A DNA stretch of 64,000 nucleotides. It comes from Achromobacter spanius. GTDB taxonomy: Bacteria; Pseudomonadota; Gammaproteobacteria; Burkholderiales; Burkholderiaceae_B. Below the pieces are notes generated by a model. That model saw only the letters and a list, made by a program, of their open reading frames with translations. It was not told where the DNA came from and did not search any database. Below are positions 62,301 through 64,000 of the stretch, piece by piece (the stretch's first letter is position 1; each line of letters begins with the position of its first letter). The stretch lies in assembly GCF_029637605.1 (NCBI RefSeq), contig NZ_CP121261.1:1674001-1738000 (forward strand). Reading direction: 5' to 3'. A program made the position numbers and the translations under genes.

Positions 62301-64000
62301 ATTCACCTTGGCCTGGTCCAGCGTGGACGGGTTGGTTTCCAGGCGCACATTGCGCTGCGCCTTCAGCAGCGAGCCATTGGACGACACGCCGTCGATCAGC
62401 ACCGTGTTGATCTGGCGCGCCTTCGCGCCGCTGTCCACGTCCGGAATCTGGGCAATGCCCACCAGCGTGAACGACACGTTGTCGTTGGCCAGCAGATAGC
62501 CGGTGGACAAGGGGTCGGACGCCTTGCCGCTGCCGGCCAGCGCCAGGATGCTGTCGGCCTCGATCGACGAATTGTCGATCTCGATGGCGTTGCGCACTGT
62601 CAGGTTGTTATTGCTGTCGGACTTGCTGAAGCTGGATACCGCCACCACCAGCAGGTCGCTGATGGTGGTCGTGACGCCGCGCGTGTTCGCCGCCATGACC
62701 ACGTCGCCAAAGGCGTTGCGCAGGAAGGCGCCGTCCACCTTGACCTTGGACAAGGCGCCGTCGGTGCTCAGGTGGTTGGTCGACAGCGTGACCGATACGC
62801 CGGACACGCCGGTGATCTTGTTGCGCTGCGTGTAGATGATGTCGTTGGTGGTGACCAGGTCCAGCATGCCCGGCGTGCCGTAGTCGCCGCGCGCGCTCAC
62901 CACCGTCATGCCTGCCGACGTGACGGTGTCGCCCGCCTGGCGCGAGCCGGTGATGGTGATCGTGGATTCCGGCTTTATCGTCACCGTGTGCTTGCTGACG
63001 TCGGCGCCCGCCACCTTGACGGAATAGCCGCTCAGCGTGGACGTGCCGCGCACCGTGTTGTTGCTGCGAATGTCCAGCTTGTTGCCCGTGACCTGTGCGC
63101 CGCCGCTGATGTCGATGGCCGACTTGCCGCCGACGTCCACGTCGATCTTGCCCTGGCGGCCCGCCACCAGCGCGATCGTGCCGGCGTCCATCTTCACGTC
63201 CACCGACTGCACCTGCCCCGCCGTGATGCTGAGCAAGGTGCCGTCCACGCGGGCGTTGTTGCCGATGGACACGCGCGCGTCCAGGTTCGTCGTCAGCGAC
63301 GCGGAGTCAATCGACACCGTCACCCCGCCCACTTCCAGCGAACGCGCTTCGGCCAGCAAGCCGGCTTCGCCGTTGCGTTCGGTGGTGGCGCCCACCGTGA
63401 TGCCGACGATATCGCCCTGCACCGTGGCATTGTCGATCGACGCCTTCAGCGATCCGCCCAAGCGCGTTTCGGCGCTCATCACGCCCACGCCGATCACGCC
63501 GCCCGTGATCGCCTTGGAATAGGCGCGGCCGTAGTAAGTACCTTGCGCATTGATGTTGACCATGCCGGGCGTCGTGCCCAGGCCGGGCGACGTCACCGAC
63601 ACACCGGTCAGCACCGCGCCGTTCCTGGCTTCGGCCAGCGTCGTCGTGGCAATGTCCACCAGTGCCTTGTTGACATTGACGGCCAGCCCCGTGGTGGCGG
63701 CCACGCCGGCCGTCTGGGTCTGGCCGAAATCCACGCTGACCAGCGCGTTCATGTCCACCACTGGCGCGGCCACATTGGCGCCGTCCACCGACGCCGTGGT
63801 GGTGTCGCGTGCGATGTTCTCGGCAATGCCCACGCCGACCGCCACACCCACCACGCCCACCGCCACGCTGACTTGGGTCAGGTCGATCTGCGCCGTGACC
63901 TGGGTGTCGGCCGTGATCTCGACCTTGCCCAATGCGCCGACCTTGCCGCCGCCCGTGATCTTGGCGCTGACGTTGTTGCGGGTGTTGTTCGTGACCCGAA
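47364..64000 (-). CDS. Giant repeat-rich surface protein, N-terminus outside window
   Basis: The frame is open to the last base of the window, so the 5' end is missing; about 5,545 codons are visible. The part nearest the N-terminus is beta-helix/filamentous-hemagglutinin-like. A middle region contains a duplicated module (about 55-75 residues; 56222-56440 and 55598-55790). A tract of exactly 22 units of 22 residues lies at 51366-52817. RTX-like glycine-aspartate repeats are at 48030-48200 and 48890-49030. The C-terminus has a Pro/Lys/Glu-rich linker, a hydrophobic segment (47485-47543) and a basic tail. No transport domain of a type V autotransporter is seen. Export is probably by the downstream genes. 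The likely roles are adhesion or biofilm. Confidence 0.9.
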   Translation of the reverse strand, partial: RVTNNTRNNVSAKITGGGKVGALGKVEITADTQVTAQIDLTQVSVAVGVVGVAVGVGIAENIARDTTTASVDGANVAAPVVDMNALVSVDFGQTQTAGVAATTGLAVNVNKALVDIATTTLAEARNGAVLTGVSVTSPGLGTTPGMVNINAQGTYYGRAYSKAITGGVIGVGVMSAETRLGGSLKASIDNATVQGDIVGITVGATTERNGEAGLLAEARSLEVGGVTVSIDSASLTTNLDARVSIGNNARVDGTLLSITAGQVQSVDVKMDAGTIALVAGRQGKIDVDVGGKSAIDISGGAQVTGNKLDIRSNNTVRGTSTLSGYSVKVAGADVSKHTVTIKPESTITITGSRQAGDTVTSAGMTVVSARGDYGTPGMLDLVTTNDIIYTQRNKITGVSGVSVTLSTNHLSTDGALSKVKVDGAFLRNAFGDVVMAANTRGVTTTISDLLVVAVSSFSKSDSNNNLTVRNAIEIDNSSIEADSILALAGSGKASDPLSTGYLLANDNVSFTLVGIAQIPDVDSGAKARQINTVLIDGVSSNGSLLKAQRNVRLETNPSTLDQAKVNGTVQVIGLNLNPTADLADGVVDSTSSKVATGAATQIIAGVNNAANLFVIPAELLKELGLSGLGVQAAGGAVKFDSNSAVVKAILEKLLGAGRTSTDGAAGTVNIDVNYELTAFTASDIKVNVTTGMIIKDGNNYYRYNSLDSRDLDLAAENYGNSYWLRLNNPTQAQMDDALGSDFGTTAAAQVGSLYFVLKTVDVGRPTLRYASQQNIISEQIRTLTKMQAEHASDPQAVARYQANIAALQRQLQSIQMATVVDGQIRYLDSFSTFYVEIPDMYASGGSVYVSATDTSGVNRSGIDARANTQINIVNDSPMLMNVYDAVVLDGTIIRPGADGQLKVFKTGHLYINDVSVKGASGADTAEVNISQIKNTWAADPFGGALNEGTDDSLAKMIASAPVDLGLLGAVVNPLGKVSVINALGSINVSGTIQAVSLDIVAKGNFSLQSEGWFNTGTNPTLLNDSWTNVINALKSNSTSTGISDTMQNVLLKWGYTKLDSFAQYLNNNLAARDSRIFALGAVSISALTLNIDGKIQSGLTDAYIKIDSSFRGDQDKSLQDGNGYAISGVSFSADGSLNRYGAITGRFDYATQTIILDPIRLAGGSISLTGQIVSVGNGNLIVANGYASVHIDNQTTYALVTGDIDVSTYRRGRIEIIDTARGQKDLYELQGTNNVVHTVWNKFVQVTPNSSDPTALSWIWVYDNGNGQQNAAGSSNTAGTLQDGNTLTLSYKPQAGQMMVWVMGWSSGETTTTVYTTKQFNLFGDFDPLGWLTDKNTSKSGPVTVFETPRPVLVSTVVAYDGVNSVPDALKQQLIASGKLDDALLPATIEGSGTQTLVEDANGSIEGPDGKHYRLDTSGGTALDTSVFSVAYRKFNTGVIVRNDGPHTSGGGWLRTKTTTLTQVVEKKQQELFTFYMPASQEITLSFMGSSNADNAIYIRSNGDITLAGNLIVGNEKSVHIEAVSASTPTSITMQGEVGIMARDVNGQMPTGASAQVNVDAIALGGSITLNVMGSNGYTRAEARNDIRLNYFSDGGNSSWATLKNVNSSAGTVYIEARNGIFAHASTSSTDTVVSGNRIELNAGYGAIGTASKALTINARQGFAAQAGLAGGPAGADKSIYLAQNVLNADLTLVKPVNWTNPQASVYAELGSVNITLNGGSLLDGELADTRTATEKAYPTVTAKILADLNAQLAQYDSYWSGVRSLQTATITLGGVGTYLSTQAEGGQYLALTMTADQYAAALKAAVDGQHLVRLAYNDSLNGNVRKEILGYLGLVAGSGTNNVYQFTFTVYDPLNPTANAGPVSLASLGYTAGSQGVLYGPSYALADATDQSNANLPISFTLPSGALSVQQGSSALRLQLSNAQLNALADKSGQTQGDLYQRALAGLRTYTYILVDGQQLTIDQIVPTGQWWGSNSFDTILITLKSPYVGDLTSVDSTGHHNLSIVFGNAAGTQGGGDITGSENATRPAVPGAGTAAPALGANDQNISADIIAAIDQYNLDHPQGQINTGAGSLYANLTATTPGSTWSVIERTITSNQLQLAGNTLGWSVPSVSSVQDYNQWMNSAVNGLVGSEITFTIDGVSYTRRIESLSLVQADGTPATGIYNAQNQISITFSGAAVSLKSFFVRNGANAVTSTTLPSQLIYGLTGLGKGTGSTAVAYTIQRGFGAAALKQGVLTSDTPNNNWGWFGTNLLPFYTYTETAGAGYDDFVDMGNGFSWDLTNANVSDVARTQLANSIKALLQSGQSISLAGLELYMTNQNGSLQGHDLGVYHNGTLHILTIVDANGNPLTASSPDSAWLTGRITFSGKVYAQKSQLEDLNVYQNTNVHDTTTSGSYTPTLQGMTVNAGIRLVDNGFTQQSLTQFGVATLTLPGNDRLVQGQRVELSFANSTQTAIYYIQSVNGRVVTLSSSVDGAFNNGAAVTIAQIFGVAGSTPGAVAVKLLDAAASGATVSADNVITLTDMNIVPVTDANGQVTGYRALQNYDRVYLNDVRVQIGKTASLQTNVAYYVLVGANNTVQLFASKEQAVLHQQIELLNQTPEGRELVKALFTDAGITGELLRGFAAADVNGMFTVSTHLFQTQAAGSTAGLNAQMQALHEQLKNQGFDPNYLPAALDITAAQNLVKSTRNQIVYDYVVDKELAQTAEYHNYWRDRLESSVGTVSSGLTAVGSGSFKLANMNIVDDGTGQLRALRTGDEIYFRQSVGNVRADTAYYAIVGADGTIRLAASLADAMLYQTGAGQNDGLLALYPNMGGAITLAFDASSLNGAGVEAYTRTYTLRSDAPTQTAADVALYGQTYNAGHFFYFSTATLRNIENNLLYPVSAAINEQVFDVDGDADGAPPADRFLNVKAGGGIVLRTSGQGSIGAELGDYTLQLPSLDGLSDDERANVFDSLPEADKAILSRANAVNLAGVYHTLYRYIGPAGTTPLDRASVDFSDTSLWQRFEPVFSNDASLKLGTTLSANSAVQFLFADRFGLYENSREVFIYNSKLLEGASAGEISQWQANMAAARANGVQVVDIGSGFLDPVWKPVNVPYMAQDGASPQALASGMLVGDMRDPRYLTLKLTRSLAVQAVNGVVSAYSDTTVGLDSPKGSIRLGDIHAKDGITITVSAQGGSIIGTDAGTLESAGQVSLVADQDIVGSTRDANGIYQYDASKHLQLSLSAGHALYVEAGGVARVSQLGAQDLNLVLANTKGTAAGGSSYQTDANLRVGQVVSAGSVTLKAGLSILNATSEGQRQYANVVLSDLSAAELAGLGYVREIALIAGQSVGQLGADVSQEGSPLLVSVSATDMQATVRASATQGVNLYGMHGLRLGGIDVVDDGGARGDVRIYALDAILNGTTSGQAAITARNVWLETLSGTIGELGTPLLTDMSGYLVASALGSVSISQQGAHDLVLARVESRSRDEVHLSSATNIVNDKTAHPGLSNARSDAVVTGGSLFFVAGGSVGGYVQSDTVGAAVNDALIVASVGAQSTINVQAGGDVALMQLGAATDAQGVSQALSLNVGQINAANAWLVARHEGAQAGASGDIVLAPDSVISTLGVLSLLAGNNLSVAGRSGLQAGGLIQAGQRLNLRVDRDDRGTAGYGKASAVDINGRLLAPEIYVYGSDSGNNTITLSNTADVGGALDGNGALTQGVLLDITGGSGQDQILVNALLINQQQTTVRALGGDDTVTFDATDVRGDVTVLAGAGDDAVTFQQSVITGTLTVDGGEGANVVLLDAVTVDVDATITTGSGADQITLRNTDVTGSVMVDGGEGANIVLLDTVTVGVGTTITTGAGADQITVLDSGLTGALTITAGDGDNTLLLDTTTVGGDTAITTGFGLDAILLLDSDLTGTLTVDAGDGDNVVLLDTVTVGGGATLLSGAGADLITLTHSDFGDAVSVNAGSGDNIVVLDTVTVGSDTSITTGSGDDVIALVDSGLTGDLTVVAGNGGNGVVLQTVTVGGDTFITTGSGDDLIGLVDSGLAGSLTVSAGEGDNVVVLQTATVGGDTAITAGSGVDEIALVDSALTGALTVDAGDGDNVVLLDTVTVGGNSTITTGASADQITLQDSGLIGLLRVNAGEGDNVVLLDTVFVGGNTDITTGAGADLITLADSDFLGRLAVDSGAGNDKIWMARILLGGGATVLAGEGDDTIYLSARALAGGVSLHGNDGNDLIVLDQLPSLTSQQGVAGVMDRVEVDGGRGSDHIIVNLAEALTSILINVHDSDDNGLENLSDVNHLTINGTTQDETFLVREHFVAKTTPQGAGYANEVQRVNYDRSMTGGLRLNAVDGGNRFYIDDTSTYVVIDGGLGSDASKHNEYQVGQLYALDRQFPNVGAGNQIDTVQTTQGYLSRGNSFGLTLYGAENSSNVFRVYSNAAPLALFGGKRDDEFMVYAFKEAQQQPNGDRNYVINGAVSMDGGDGINTYTVLGSEDADAFVLTQEGIRGAGLNTSYQNIQRVNLDAREGNDHIYVLSTRSNVITTLIGGRDSDTFDLSGDVAGNTIVTGRGGSRDVFDGAQPVSITAQPGQLDANGGNTLSLAINLDANVLPRPASGQAYVSLSSAMVASALYGSLTQGVGLNAADSMADALQSLQGRGLLLSTDGGLTWHQSVVLTFDANGVGAQAWDAMQQVLVKVEDGAGAGLPPLSLAGLDLHLSASLFTTMPGLQDVALPPILVRVADPAYAGPANEPGKVRNPRASDQPIITVDPVTGISHANYGDQPHDVSGIQGTLLIEGDTLDRPDYDGTLHAGVGLPSETDGVLAARNDGVASTAPVNDRIRIFNDGTTAGQTGMQDQVDNMGGLDRVYSNAQAGDFGRITGLGMTPGLGGAGGTVLQTSQAGTHVFDRGIVFHGVQSVNTMLGQGDDTYTVRHATVGTVTLVQGGGGNNLLVAEGNTVGGTDRPVLLFGSTSQDDAYYTALPGERVAGQALHFGNGGNNVLDARTTTQGVILYGGAGNDVILGGLGNDLIAGGGGNNVIHAGQGNNIVFGNAGMNINLDTPMNMGVAAVADQQSLAALTLVLTPQQASGLAVGASADGLSAGANTITAGDGNNIVFANFGRIVNVEPVNYLRNRGDFIDAAAPGTDARYLSGVGLQLLETINLPSGGVNTITVGAGRNALFGGMGDDIIRAVGAGGFNLIAGDGARAVFTAAGRIALFESTHPSVGGSDSLYNNGEGVMIGGMGADQLESGAGNNVMFGDSGRVVFVNDRWSQVETVDIASGGNDILLAGTGGNYMLGGIGADNFRGSFAKDVMVGDFAAIYIEPESGRVVNLTRFGMGGNTPDLITRALEDLYSWSGNFGQWQRPVFEPLLTRPNAGAWYVPGLSDAVNSIRLGPTVPDIVIASHDGGLSDYASSGAPDEVAMRTDQTLQDGGGQAYASGAMPASKQEPKPAPKQEPQEANPADDSSGQEAATQDAVSEADQAADNVAAADNAREATTAEHVALAAGVGILGLSGALGKSGNATVVFNSKTNTWEPKASRKRGLSVRQPALTESGSKDE
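51366..52817 (-). repeat. 22 tandem copies of a 22-residue repeat in the giant protein
   Basis: 1,452 bp encode 484 residues, exactly 22 units of 22, alternating between two types that together make 44-residue (132-bp) blocks: type A like VDAGDGDNVVLLDTVTVGGG and type B like ITTGSGDDLIGLVDSGLAGS. The core is G-x-G-x-[DN]-x-[IV]-x-L. The period suits one turn of a beta-solenoid. Unit sequences differ enough to show divergence. Confidence 0.85.

Overview
The window looks like chromosomal DNA of a GC-rich, aerobic betaproteobacterium of the Burkholderiales, most likely Alcaligenaceae (Achromobacter/Bordetella type). The reasons are the strong GC bias at third codon positions, two Bug-type (TctC) periplasmic receptors, many LysR/short-chain-dehydrogenase (SDR) pairs, and the enzyme repertoire. 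The genus is inferred from gene style, not from a marker gene. I saw no rRNA, tRNA, CRISPR array, insertion sequence or phage gene.

1-7.9 kb: the 3' part of an FAD-dependent dehydrogenase, a tautomerase, an SDR with a divergent LysR, a second SDR, a nemA-type ene-reductase divergent from a nemR-type TetR with two operator-like dyads between them, and a MaoC-type dehydratase. 6.8-11.8 kb: a carnitine-degradation module made of a Cro/PAS regulator divergent from a BCCT transporter, then cntA and cntB joined by ATGA overlaps. 11.8-25.6 kb: an accessory stretch of SDRs, a peroxiredoxin, LysR regulators, a MazG-like hydrolase, a class II Fic protein, a GlxA-type regulator divergent from an HD hydrolase, an EamA-GST-SDR-TetR operon, a MerR/hydrolase pair and a decayed PIN toxin with an intact antitoxin.

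25.6-29.4 kb: a folate-independent methionine synthase locus. A MetR-like regulator is divergent from an FMN reductase, mesX (DUF1852) and mesD. 29.5-40.5 kb: Bug receptors, guaB and guaA with intrinsic terminators, DUF2239 preceded by a 14-bp direct repeat, a membrane protein fused to a papain-like domain, a DCC protein, a LysR, a 2-hydroxyacid dehydrogenase and a small unknown protein.

40.6-64 kb (minus strand) is the most striking region. A giant surface-type protein (at least 5,540 residues, N-terminus outside the window) is followed, with overlaps or gaps of 15 bp or less, by a GAF-HlyD adaptor, a PqqD-M50 peptidase-HlyD protein, and a truncated SecA-like ATPase fused in frame to a periplasmic adaptor with an internal signal-like segment. 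No ABC exporter, RND pump or TolC is visible. I interpret it as a dedicated and probably undescribed export or processing system for the giant protein, in which a SecA-type motor, a site-2 protease and three adaptors act together.
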